From an uncultured Flavobacteriales bacterium (GTDB lineage: Bacteria; Bacteroidota; Bacteroidia; Flavobacteriales; Crocinitomicaceae), in the NCBI GenBank assembly GCA_946479285.1, contig CAMLFH010000006.1:1-64000 (forward strand): a stretch of 64,000 nucleotides of DNA, read 5' to 3'. Within the stretch, counting starts at the first letter, position 1, and the number at the start of each line of letters is the position of its first letter. Below are positions 52,314-60,633 of the stretch, in pieces. The position numbers and the translations under genes were made by a program. Under the pieces are notes generated by a model. It searched no databases and was not told the origin of the DNA. It saw only the letters and a program-made list of their open reading frames with translations.

Positions 52314-53591
52314 ATGGCTGAAATCATTAACATGCCCAAATTGAGTGACACCATGACAGAAGGTGTTGTTGCTGAATGGCACAAAAAAGTTGGGGATACT
52401 GTAAAGTCGGGTGAATTACTTGCTGAGATTGAAACAGATAAAGCAACCCTGGAATTCGAATCATTTTTTGATGGGGTCTTATTACATATTGGAATTGAAA
52501 AAGGAAAACCTGCTCCGGTGAACTCGCTCTTAGCGATCATTGGTGAAAAAGGAGAAGATATTTCAGCTTTAATAGCAGGTGGAGGTCAATCAGACGCTCC
52601 TGCTGAGAAAACAGAAGAGAAAGCCGAAGATAAAAAAGCAGACGAACCTAAGAAGGAAGAAGCAAAAGCAGCCGAAAAAGCTCCTGTAGCTGCTGCTTCC
52701 GAAAGCTCAGCGCCAAAAGCGCAACCTGTTGTAAATAACTCAGGAGGCCGTATTTTTGCTTCACCGCTTGCTAAGAAATTAGCAGAGGAAAAAGGAGTTG
52801 ATTTAAGCTTCATCAGCGGAACAGGAGAAGGCGGACGTATCACCAAAAGAGACGTAGATCATTATGTTCCTTACGATGCTCCGGCAAGACCTGCAGGTTC
52901 TTCTTTGACTGAATCATTTACAGATGAGCCAATCTCTCAAATGCGTAAAACAATCGCACGTCGTTTGGCAGAGTCTAAATTTACAGCTCCGCATTTCTAC
53001 CTGACAATCTCATTGGATATGGACAACGCAATTGCAGCTCGTAAAGCAATGAACAGCAATGAAGGTGTGAAAGTTTCTTTCAACGACATGGTGATCAAAG
53101 CAGTTGCAATGGCCTTGCGCAAACATCCGAATATCAACTCATCGTGGTTGGGTGATGTAATCCGCAGAAACAGTCATGTTCACATTGGAGTTGCAGTAGC
53201 AGTTGACGAAGGTTTATTGGTGCCGGTAGTTCGTTTTGCAGACAGCAAAGGACTGACTCAAATCGGTGACGAAGTAAAAGTATTGGCTCAAAAAGCAAAA
53301 GATAAAAAATTACAACCGGCAGAGTGGGAAGGAAATACCTTTACAATCTCCAACCTGGGAATGTTCGGGATCGAGCAATTCACGGCAATCGTAAATCCGC
53401 CTGACAGCTGTATCATGGCAATCGGGGGAATTTCTCAGGAGCCTGTTGTGAAAAACGGACAGGTTGTTCCCGGAAATATTATGAAAGTGACGCTTTCCTG
53501 CGATCACAGAGTAGTGGACGGAGCAACAGGAGCTTCATTCTTGCAGACCTTTAAACAGTACATGGAAAACCCGGTGATGATGCTGGTTTAA
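52314..53591 (+). CDS. pdhC: Pyruvate dehydrogenase E2 (dihydrolipoamide acetyltransferase)
   Basis: 425 aa. One lipoyl domain (1-80) with the lipoylated Lys43 in EIETDKATLEFE; an Ala/Lys/Glu-rich flexible linker (about 88-140); an E1/E3-binding domain (FASPLAKKLAEEKGVDLSFI-SGTGEGGRITKRDV, about 148-182); and the acetyltransferase core with CDHRVVDG (catalytic His398, Asp402). It passes the acetyl group to CoA. Co-transcribed with pdhA; E3 is lpdA at 34662-36053. Confidence 0.97.
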   Translation: MAEIINMPKLSDTMTEGVVAEWHKKVGDTVKSGELLAEIETDKATLEFESFFDGVLLHIGIEKGKPAPVNSLLAIIGEKGEDISALIAGGGQSDAPAEKTEEKAEDKKADEPKKEEAKAAEKAPVAAASESSAPKAQPVVNNSGGRIFASPLAKKLAEEKGVDLSFISGTGEGGRITKRDVDHYVPYDAPARPAGSSLTESFTDEPISQMRKTIARRLAESKFTAPHFYLTISLDMDNAIAARKAMNSNEGVKVSFNDMVIKAVAMALRKHPNINSSWLGDVIRRNSHVHIGVAVAVDEGLLVPVVRFADSKGLTQIGDEVKVLAQKAKDKKLQPAEWEGNTFTISNLGMFGIEQFTAIVNPPDSCIMAIGGISQEPVVKNGQVVPGNIMKVTLSCDHRVVDGATGASFLQTFKQYMENPVMMLV

Positions 53592-53608
53592 CTAGTGATA
53601 TTTCATTG

Positions 53609-53638
53609 AAACGGCTGCTCAATCGAGTGGCCGTTTTA
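53609..53638 (+). terminator. Rho-independent terminator of pdhA-pdhC
   Basis: Stem AACGGCTGCTC / GAGTGGCCGTT (two wobbles) with loop AATC, then TTAATTTTAT. 18 bp past the stop. Confidence 0.85.
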
Positions 53639-53716
53639 ATTTTATGCGTTTTTTTTTAAATAAATAACTCGTATTCAATTTATTATTACATCTTTGTTTA
53701 TCAAATAAACTATAAT

Positions 53717-53908
53717 ATGAATAAAGGAACTATTAAGTTCTTTAACGAAACGAAAGGTTTTGGTTTTGTTAAAGAGGATGAAACTAACAAAGAGTATTTT
53801 GTACACGTTTCAGGATTGGTGGACAAAGTAAATGAAAACGACGCTGTTACATTTGACTTAGAAGAAGGAAGAAAAGGATTAATGGCGGTTAACGTGAAGC
53901 ACGCATAA
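53717..53908 (+). CDS. Cold shock protein (CspA family)
   Basis: 63 aa single cold-shock domain. RNP1 KGFGFV (about 14-19), RNP2 variant YFVHVS (about 27-32) and the closing RKGLMAVNV. It binds single-stranded RNA or DNA and acts as an RNA chaperone. Stand-alone gene with a 125-bp upstream region; no clean TAnnTTTG is visible. A strong hairpin terminator at 53930 follows. Confidence 0.95.
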   Translation: MNKGTIKFFNETKGFGFVKEDETNKEYFVHVSGLVDKVNENDAVTFDLEEGRKGLMAVNVKHA

Positions 53909-53929
53909 CTATAATATAAATTTTCTTTT

Positions 53930-53963
53930 AAAAACCCCGTTCAGTAGTGATCGGGGTTTTTAA
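53930..53963 (+). terminator. Rho-independent terminator of the cold-shock gene
   Basis: Perfect 10-bp stem AAAAACCCCG / CGGGGTTTTT followed by TAATTTTT. Confidence 0.9.
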
Positions 53964-54006
53964 TTTTTAGACTTTCCGCTTAGCAGACTGTCAATGAAAT
54001 AAATCT

Positions 54007-54020
54007 TAATTCGGCATTCG
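54007..54020. repeat. Copy of the 14-mer TAATTCGGCATTCG
   Basis: Exact match to 51170-51183, in another intergenic region. Confidence 0.65.
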
Positions 54021-54031
54021 CAAAGAACCCG

Positions 54032-54631
54032 TTATTTTTTCTTGATTGCCTCCCACGTTTGGTACATTTTCTCCTGGCCCGGACGATTTTCTTCTACTTC
54101 CTCCAAAGGTTCACATGGAATCAGTGTTTCGTAACATTCTTTTGGCAAAGCCTGGTAAAGAGCCGTTCCTTTCGTTTTCCAGGCAATCATTTCATCCGAG
54201 ACTTCTTTGATCACTTTCGCAGGATTTCCTACCACCAAACTTCGTCTTGGAATAACACTGTTTGCAGGCACAAAACACAAAGCTCCGATGATGCATTCGT
54301 CTTCGATCACCACATCGTCCATGATCACCGAGTTCATCCCGATCAGGCAGTTTTCACCGATCGTTCCGCCGTGGACAATAGCTCCGTGACCAATGTGCGC
54401 TCCTTTTTTCAATCGAACAGTGGTTCCGGGGAACATGTGGATCGTACAATTTTCCTGTACGTTACAACCATCTTCAATGATGATTTGTCCCCAATCTCCG
54501 CGTATAGCGGCTCCCGGCCCGATGTACACATTTTCGCCAATGATCACATTGCCGGTTACAGCAGCCTGTGGATGAATGAAACTGGATTTTTTAACTACCG
54601 GAACAAAACCATTGAATGAATATACCGCCAT
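54032..54631 (-). CDS. PaaY-like gamma-carbonic-anhydrase / hexapeptide-repeat thioesterase-type protein
   Basis: 199 aa. Left-handed beta-helix hexapeptide repeats run through VTGNVIIGENVYIGPGAAIR, HIGHGAIVHGGTIGENCLIG and CIIGALCFVPANSVIPRRSL, with the conserved HIGHG and FIHPQAAV. The helical C-terminal tail PAKVIKEVSDEMIAWKTKGT is typical of PaaY/CaiE. PaaY is a CoA-thioester hydrolase of phenylacetate catabolism. No other paa gene is nearby, so another acyl-CoA role is possible. Metal ligands (His residues of the helix) are retained. Confidence 0.85.
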   Translation of the reverse strand: MAVYSFNGFVPVVKKSSFIHPQAAVTGNVIIGENVYIGPGAAIRGDWGQIIIEDGCNVQENCTIHMFPGTTVRLKKGAHIGHGAIVHGGTIGENCLIGMNSVIMDDVVIEDECIIGALCFVPANSVIPRRSLVVGNPAKVIKEVSDEMIAWKTKGTALYQALPKECYETLIPCEPLEEVEENRPGQEKMYQTWEAIKKK

Positions 54632-54638
54632 GAATACC

Positions 54639-54646
54639 TATTTTTG
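54639..54646 (+). promoter_or_regulatory. -7 element for tag
   Basis: TATTTTTG, 27 nt before ATG 54674. A TTG lies 24 bp further upstream, one base beyond the usual range. Confidence 0.4.
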
Positions 54647-54673
54647 GTAAAAATATGAAATCGAAACGGCAAA

Positions 54674-55201
54674 ATGAGTTATTGTGAGTATGTTTTAACC
54701 AAACCAAAAGACGACCATCACCGTATATACCATGATTTTCATTATGGCACACCAATTGTGGATGACAACGAGCTTTTCGGACGTTTAATTCTTGAAATTA
54801 ACCAGGCAGGTTTGTCCTGGGACATTATTTTAAAGAAGCAGGCAAACTTTTCTGAAGCTTTTGACGTTTATAGAATAGATAAAATTGCTAATTACCAGGA
54901 GGATAAAGTAAACGAACTACTTCAGAATCCGGGAATTATCCGGAATAAACTGAAAATAAATGCCGTTATTTACAATGCGAATCAGGTATTGTTAATACAA
55001 AAAGAATTTGGTAGCTTTAAGCAATGGTTAGACAGCCACTTAGGGAAATCGAAAGAAGAATGGGTGAAGTTGTTTAAAAAACACTTTAAATTCGTTGGGG
55101 GAGAAATCGTCAACGAGTTTTTGATGAGTACCGGTTATCTTCCGGGAGCACATCAGCCTAATTGTTACAGATATAGCGAATTATTAAAAAAAGAGCCATG
55201 A
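54674..55201 (+). CDS. tag: DNA-3-methyladenine glycosylase I
   Basis: 175 aa. Zinc-binding set Cys4, His20, His160 and Cys164 (PGAHQPNCYRYSE), and the core LILEINQAGLSWDIILKKQ and PGIIRNKLKINAVIYNA. It excises 3-methyladenine from alkylated DNA as a monofunctional glycosylase. The start codon of the next gene overlaps the stop (ATGA), so a barrel gene is co-translated. That is an odd partner for a repair enzyme. Confidence 0.93.
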   Translation: MSYCEYVLTKPKDDHHRIYHDFHYGTPIVDDNELFGRLILEINQAGLSWDIILKKQANFSEAFDVYRIDKIANYQEDKVNELLQNPGIIRNKLKINAVIYNANQVLLIQKEFGSFKQWLDSHLGKSKEEWVKLFKKHFKFVGGEIVNEFLMSTGYLPGAHQPNCYRYSELLKKEP

Positions 55202-55854
55202 AAACAAAAATTTTACTACCAATAATCCTTGTGATTGTTAGCTTTTCTGCAAAAGCACAGGTTGGTTTAATGATCGGACCGGGTTTGACTTATGGTTTTG
55301 GCTCTGGTCAGTTATTCAAGAACCTGAACTTAGGAGTCGAAATTCCGCGGGATGAAAATGCTTCTATTATTATTCGTGCATATGCGAGTTTGAAAAATTC
55401 AAAAACAGATTCAACGTATGCAGAAGCTTACGATTTAATGACAAGTCCATCTATAAAAACAGTTAACGTAAAGAATGGTGTGACGCAATTTGGGATCCAG
55501 GGAGGGACAAGACGTTATTTTATCGGTTCCAATTTTGATTATGGTTTTGGATTGTATGGAGGAACGATATTCGATTTTTCATTCTACAAATTATCCAGCA
55601 AGTTGATGGAGGATATTGATGAAAGTGCATACAGAGTAGAGACTTCCAATAAAGGAAGTGTATTCTTGTTGAGTTTCGGTCTTCAGGGCGGAGTGAAGAA
55701 ACAGTTCGCATTCGGGACCTTATTTACAGATCTTTCTTTGTCCTACGCTATTGTTGCTGCAGGATCGTCTAAACTTTCCGGAAATGCAGGTTCGCAGGTG
55801 TCAGCACTGAACTTTGGCTGGACAATCGGATTTAGAAAAGACTTATTCTACTGA
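55198..55854 (+). CDS. Outer-membrane beta-barrel protein of unknown function
   Basis: 218 aa. Signal peptide ILLPIILVIVSFSAKAQ, then eight-strand-type barrel sequence (VGLMIGPGLTYGFGSGQLFK, FGIQGGTRRYFIGSNFDYGF, SALNFGWTIGFRKDLFY) ending in an aromatic residue. Overlaps tag by 4 bp. I do not recognise a family. The GTTCAA/TTGAAC repeat lies at its 3' end. Confidence 0.8.
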   Translation: MKTKILLPIILVIVSFSAKAQVGLMIGPGLTYGFGSGQLFKNLNLGVEIPRDENASIIIRAYASLKNSKTDSTYAEAYDLMTSPSIKTVNVKNGVTQFGIQGGTRRYFIGSNFDYGFGLYGGTIFDFSFYKLSSKLMEDIDESAYRVETSNKGSVFLLSFGLQGGVKKQFAFGTLFTDLSLSYAIVAAGSSKLSGNAGSQVSALNFGWTIGFRKDLFY

Positions 55855-55876
55855 TAAATCCAAAGAATTTATCAGA

Positions 55877-55958
55877 GTTCAATAGATAAAATAGTTCAAA
55901 AAGTTTAAAAAAATGATCTATCTGCATTGAACGCTTTGAACCTTTTGAACATTTGAAC
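55877..55958. repeat. GTTCAA / TTGAAC inverted repeat cluster between convergent genes
   Basis: GTTCAA at 55877 and 55894, then TTGAAC at 55927, 55936, 55945 and 55953. They can fold into an imperfect long hairpin; this may act as a transcript end. Related to 9509-9588. Confidence 0.7.
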
Positions 55959-55971
55959 TTTTAGACCTTGT

Positions 55972-56862
55972 CTAAAACGGCCACCAACTTTTTTTCTGTC
56001 CGCTCAATTGAGCTTCGAAATCTGAGAGAAATGCTTTGTATGAGCTGTAGCGCTTATTCATTCCTTTTTGCAGCGCTGTCTTCAATTCTTCTGCAGATAA
56101 TTTATTGGGAGGAATGGTGAATTGATGTTTCGCAGACAGCTTTTGCAATGGGTCATTAAATCGGTTGTATTTAGAATCGAGATTAGGGAGGGGATAAGTC
56201 AATTGCAGGTTTGTAGTAATGCTTGGATTTGGATCGATCAAAGGCATTCTTCCCTGCAGACAAGTCCAGCAGCTGACACCCAATGCAAAATAATCCGTTC
56301 TCGGATCAACCAGCTCTAATTGATTCATTAGTAGTTCGGGCGCGGCAAATCCTAAAGGGAAAAGTGTTTTTCGTGTTTCTGATTCGTTCTTGTTCAGAGC
56401 AAGTCCAAAATCAATCAGCGATACCCGAAGTTGGTTCGAAGAATCTATGATGAGATTCCCCGGTTTGATGTCCAAGTGGTAAATCTTGTTTTCATGAATA
56501 TGTTCCAGGATCGGTTCCAGTTTTTCAAGTACTTCGAATAGTTTTTGCGGCTTCTCTTTCGATCTGAATTGCTCCAGGTAATCTCCCATCGTAATCCCGG
56601 TTTGAAAGGATTTGAACAAAAAAATCTCTGAATCGCTTTCAAAAAAATCCAGTGTTTCGGGCAAGCCATCTACAATAAAAGAGAAAGATGCTTCTTTTCT
56701 TAAGCGATCTTGCACTACCTGGTTATCATCGGTTTTTTGGATGGTTTTAAGAATAGATTTGACTCCCGAAATCTTATTTTCGGTCAAAAAGATATGTGCA
56801 AACTTCCGTTTCTTATTAGCGTCTATTTGCTCAAGAATTCGGTACTTCTCTGCAGGATTCAT
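55972..56862 (-). CDS. Hanks-type Ser/Thr protein kinase
   Basis: 296 aa, soluble. Catalytic loop HLDIKPGN (about 136-143; Asp base, Lys, Asn), DFG in LIDFGLAL, then a substrate-side LFPLGFAAPELLMNQLEL (APE-like) and TDYFALGVSCW (helix F). The N-lobe lysine is less obvious (SGVKSILKTIQK). It lacks a transmembrane or sensor domain. It lies 4 bp after the TonB receptor gene and ends an imelysin/HTTM/TonB operon, a rare place for a eukaryotic-type kinase. Target unknown. Confidence 0.87.
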   Translation of the reverse strand: MNPAEKYRILEQIDANKKRKFAHIFLTENKISGVKSILKTIQKTDDNQVVQDRLRKEASFSFIVDGLPETLDFFESDSEIFLFKSFQTGITMGDYLEQFRSKEKPQKLFEVLEKLEPILEHIHENKIYHLDIKPGNLIIDSSNQLRVSLIDFGLALNKNESETRKTLFPLGFAAPELLMNQLELVDPRTDYFALGVSCWTCLQGRMPLIDPNPSITTNLQLTYPLPNLDSKYNRFNDPLQKLSAKHQFTIPPNKLSAEELKTALQKGMNKRYSSYKAFLSDFEAQLSGQKKSWWPF

Positions 56863-56866
56863 CGCT

Positions 56867-59290
56867 TTACTTCTTTACTTCAATAGTAAACTGCAATGTA
56901 CCATAAAATGTGATACCATCGGAAGGAAGAATTCCCGGACCCGGATAAGCCGTTGCTCTCCGTGTGTAATAAGATGCATTCAATAAGTTATTTACACCGG
57001 CTTCCAACTGGAAGTACTTCCTAAAGGAATACCGTGCGCTGAGATCCATGACAAAATAAGCCGGAATTTCTCCGATGACCGCATCGCCACTTCCCAATTT
57101 GGAATTCGTTGCATCACTAAACTGGGCAGAATTGTATGATCCCTGTAGTTGTACCTGCCAGTTCTTTGCACGTACTTTTAAACCGCTTTTCAGCATAATC
57201 GGGCTCACGTATTCGACCTGTTTTCCCACATAGCTTTGCTCTCTGGAAGAAATATAAGTGGCATTGATATAAGAGAAATTGACGAAAATGGAAGAGCCGA
57301 TTTTTGAACTGTCAACGAATGCTTTGATGAAATCGAATTCTACAAAACATTCCACTCCGGCGTTGAAGGCATTCCCAATATTGGTGCGAATTTTCTTAGT
57401 GGTATTGGGTTGCGGAGCCAGTCCAATTTTGTTGCCGTAAAACAAGGCAAAAACCGCCAGATCCGTATAGAAATACTTGCCGATGAATCCTCTCCAACCC
57501 AATTCGGTGGTATTTCCATATTCATCTTTGATCAGTGAGTCTACAATAATATTTGGATTTGCAACACGGATGTCTGAGAAATTGACTGCCCGGTAATTCT
57601 GGCAGAAATTCAGGTAGGTATTGGAATATTTCCCTGTTTTGAAGGAAACTCCGGCTCCAACCAGCGGAATGGACCTGCTGATAGTATTCGAACTTTCAAT
57701 TTTGGAAACGCTTAAAGTGTCAAACGTCAGTGGATGAATAGCATACTGATTGTAATATCCGCCAGCCGAACTTTTGATGTATTCAAAACGCAATCCGGCA
57801 TTGATTGTCCAGCGATTTCCCAAAAACCAAATATTGTCTGTAAATGCGGCAAAATTCTCAGAAGGGAAACTGAAATTTGAATTTTCAATAGCATCCGGAT
57901 CGTTGAATCTGAAATCGTTTTTGCTGCCGGTACTTCCAGCTGTTGCGAGCCCTTGAAGATTGGTAGTCTGGCCTCTGTAATAACGGGCGCCAATTAAAAA
58001 TGCACTTTCGTTTTTCTGTTTTTTGGTGAGTTTATACCGACGTAAAACACGTGCTTCAATTCCGGTATTCTTAAAATCACCTGCAATCAGATCTCGTTTT
58101 CCTCCCGGATCAGCAGTACTGATCTTTCCAAGATATCCCAGCGAATAACGGTCAGAAAGCATTCCGAATGCACGAATATTCAGGAAAGTCTTCTTTGAAA
58201 GTTTGGAATCAAAATGCAGCGCCAGGATATTCCAATCCACTTTGAACCAGTTTCTGTCCCGAACGCTTTGTTTCGGATCTTCTTCAAATTGCTTGTCTGT
58301 TAATCCACCGGGCTGTTTCGCCAGGTAAGTCATCCGGGTATATTCCAGCCGGATATGATTGTTTTCATTGATGTGGTAACCCAATTGGACAAATCCCTGC
58401 TGCTGATTGAAATCCGAATTAGGCCGGTAGCCATTACCGGTTTTTAGCTGGTAATATGCCTGGTATTCAAAACGACGGGCTGTTCCTGAAATGCGGTTAA
58501 ATGTTCCGAAATACCCGTAATTCCCAACGGTATTCCTGGAAGTGAACTGGAAAGGACTGCTTTGGACCGGATCTTTCATGATGAAATTCATCAATCCGCC
58601 AAACTGCGTTCCATATTGCAGACTTGCAGATCCACGAATGATCTCAATAGCCTGGAGTGCTTCCAATGGCGGTGTGTAATAGCTTTCCGGGTATCCAAGT
58701 GCATCTGCGGAAATATCGTATCCGTTTTGGCGTGTATTGAAGTTGGCGGCTCTGTTAGGGCTCAAACCTCTTCCGCCAACTCCCATCTGGATTCCGGCAC
58801 CATCGCTTTCCCAAATGTTTAATCCGGGAACTTTAGCGAATAATTCTCTTGGATTGGCACTCGATTTTGCTCCGCCTTGCCGTTCTGTTTCAATAAGTGT
58901 ATTGGTTCCTGTTGCAATCTGAACTCCTTTGATGGCCGGAATAAATCCGATATCGAAGTAATGCAGGCGCTTGCTGCGGACTTCCACTTCTTCCACCGAT
59001 TCGGAAGTTTGGACCTGGATAATTGTTTTTGGAGCAACAATTCCATTGAGCACATAAACAAGCGTGTCAATTTCATCTCCGTAAATAATCAAAGGGCCTT
59101 TATCGCAGGCAATACTGAATGTTCCATTTTCATCCGTACGGGTTATCTTTTCACCACATTGGACAAAAATCCCGAATTGCGGACTAGTTGTTTGATCGAT
59201 AATTGTTCCTTCAAAGTTTTGGGACCAGCAAAGGGAAACAAGAACAGAAAACAAGACAGAAAGACTTAATTTTTGAGCGGTAAAATCCAT
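56867..59290 (-). CDS. TonB-dependent receptor (FecA/ferric-siderophore type)
   Basis: 807 aa. Signal peptide LSLSVLFSVLVSLCWSQ. A short carboxypeptidase-regulatory-like domain (about 24-95) is followed by a plug (PRELFAKVPGLNIWESDGAG, GVGGRGLSPNRAANFNTRQN, IEIIRGSASLQYGTQFGG). A barrel follows with long strands, ending GTLQFTIEVKK. Plug features resemble FecA-type iron-complex receptors. It overlaps the HTTM gene by 25 bp and is followed by a kinase; the imelysin and HTTM partners suggest iron or another metal complex as cargo (inference). Confidence 0.92.
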   Translation of the reverse strand: MDFTAQKLSLSVLFSVLVSLCWSQNFEGTIIDQTTSPQFGIFVQCGEKITRTDENGTFSIACDKGPLIIYGDEIDTLVYVLNGIVAPKTIIQVQTSESVEEVEVRSKRLHYFDIGFIPAIKGVQIATGTNTLIETERQGGAKSSANPRELFAKVPGLNIWESDGAGIQMGVGGRGLSPNRAANFNTRQNGYDISADALGYPESYYTPPLEALQAIEIIRGSASLQYGTQFGGLMNFIMKDPVQSSPFQFTSRNTVGNYGYFGTFNRISGTARRFEYQAYYQLKTGNGYRPNSDFNQQQGFVQLGYHINENNHIRLEYTRMTYLAKQPGGLTDKQFEEDPKQSVRDRNWFKVDWNILALHFDSKLSKKTFLNIRAFGMLSDRYSLGYLGKISTADPGGKRDLIAGDFKNTGIEARVLRRYKLTKKQKNESAFLIGARYYRGQTTNLQGLATAGSTGSKNDFRFNDPDAIENSNFSFPSENFAAFTDNIWFLGNRWTINAGLRFEYIKSSAGGYYNQYAIHPLTFDTLSVSKIESSNTISRSIPLVGAGVSFKTGKYSNTYLNFCQNYRAVNFSDIRVANPNIIVDSLIKDEYGNTTELGWRGFIGKYFYTDLAVFALFYGNKIGLAPQPNTTKKIRTNIGNAFNAGVECFVEFDFIKAFVDSSKIGSSIFVNFSYINATYISSREQSYVGKQVEYVSPIMLKSGLKVRAKNWQVQLQGSYNSAQFSDATNSKLGSGDAVIGEIPAYFVMDLSARYSFRKYFQLEAGVNNLLNASYYTRRATAYPGPGILPSDGITFYGTLQFTIEVKK

Positions 59291-60633
59291 TTTCTGTGTT
59301 TCAAATTGTATGGTTCTTGCATTAAATCCGTTTCCCGGCTTACAAACTGCTGATTGGGTCTTCCGTTCAGTGTTACGTAAACATCAGCACTTACCCGCGG
59401 GCGCGACAAATGTACGCTTTTACTGCCGAAATGAAGCGTTGTATCCTGGTACTTTTTGCCTAGAAAATGAGCAAATTGCAGGATCATATCAGCTTGTCGG
59501 GACATCTGATCAATTTGCTGCGGAGTTAAGTAATCCGAATTCGTGATTTCAATGGATTTCCGGGTTTTGCGGTCTTCCACGTAGAAAGTGGCATATCCTT
59601 TTTTCTCCATGAGCATGACGCGCCAGGAAAAACGAAAGCCTTCCTCGTGCCAGAATAGATTCTCCGGATAAAGGAGGTAACGAAACGGAACCACTAATTG
59701 AAAAATAAGGAAAAGGGACAGGAAGCCAATGGTCATTCGGGATTGCGAAATGGAAGTTTTAGAAGGAATAGTGGTCCAGCGAAATCCTTTTTTTAGCCAG
59801 TTGATCCATTTATCGTGGAAAGCTGCCGGAAAGAAAATCAGGGTGCTGAAGATCATTACCCATGGAAAAACTCCGATCGGGAATAGAAGCCAGGTCAAAA
59901 TATGAAAAGCAACCACAAAAAAATAGGCAATATTCCGGGTTCTGGAATGGGATAAGAAGAAAGGAATAGTCAGGTCATAAAAACAAGAGAACCACGAAAA
60001 TACGAACGCAACCCAGGAAGTAGCGAGCAAGTCACCTGCAAGTGGTAAATCGCGGAAAGCCTGCAGCCACATGCGAAGCGGTTGAGCTTCCAGCAGCCAG
60101 TCGGAATTGATCTTGGCGATTCCTGCAAAACAATAAACCAAACCCAATTGAAAACGCAGCAGAAAGATGGGCCAGTTTGGAATGGTTTCCCGCTGAATAG
60201 ACGGATTCCTTTTTGCATCCAAACTCAAGTTAGCGTTTGCCGGGAGCCAGATCAGTAAGAAAGCAATGATGCTTACGAAGTAATAGTGATTGAGGTAATA
60301 ACTTTTGTCGAGTAATTCAACATAAGTGAACGCGCCGAAAAACAAGCTTGTTGAAACGCGGTAAAATGCACCGAAGATAATTCCAACACTAGCAAGAATC
60401 ATTGCAATAAATGGAAGATACATCCAGTTTCCGGGAAGTGTGCGCACCCAATCGAAACCCAGGTAAGAAAAGTGAAAAGGCGGATCGATGTACAATTGCT
60501 TTACCCAGCCGTTGGAAACAAAACGCAGCGTACTGAACAGGAACAAAGATCCGATGACAATCCGAAAAGCAATCAGCGGCGTAATGGAAACTTCTCTGAA
60601 CAGAAGCTCAGACCATCGTTTCCTAATCTCCAT
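59266..60633 (-). CDS. HTTM / vitamin K-dependent gamma-carboxylase-like membrane protein
   Basis: 455 aa. Multiple transmembrane helices (TPLIAFRIVIGSLFLFSTL, YYFVSIIAFLLIWLPANANL, FFVVAFHILTWLLFPIGVF, TIGFLSLFLIFQLVVPFRYL) with the signature DKSYYLNHYYFVSIIAFLLI of the horizontally-transferred-transmembrane (HTTM) / GGCX family. The C-terminal soluble part (about 350-455) is extracytoplasmic-like. In animals the relative carboxylates Glu residues; in bacteria the reaction is unproved. Overlaps both neighbours (11 bp with imelysin, 25 bp with the TonB receptor). Confidence 0.85.
   Translation of the reverse strand: MEIRKRWSELLFREVSITPLIAFRIVIGSLFLFSTLRFVSNGWVKQLYIDPPFHFSYLGFDWVRTLPGNWMYLPFIAMILASVGIIFGAFYRVSTSLFFGAFTYVELLDKSYYLNHYYFVSIIAFLLIWLPANANLSLDAKRNPSIQRETIPNWPIFLLRFQLGLVYCFAGIAKINSDWLLEAQPLRMWLQAFRDLPLAGDLLATSWVAFVFSWFSCFYDLTIPFFLSHSRTRNIAYFFVVAFHILTWLLFPIGVFPWVMIFSTLIFFPAAFHDKWINWLKKGFRWTTIPSKTSISQSRMTIGFLSLFLIFQLVVPFRYLLYPENLFWHEEGFRFSWRVMLMEKKGYATFYVEDRKTRKSIEITNSDYLTPQQIDQMSRQADMILQFAHFLGKKYQDTTLHFGSKSVHLSRPRVSADVYVTLNGRPNQQFVSRETDLMQEPYNLKHRKWILPLKN

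Noticed and set aside
54059..54619. 186-aa plus-strand frame opposite the PaaY-like gene
   Set aside because: The minus strand has unmistakable hexapeptide repeats; this is its complement.
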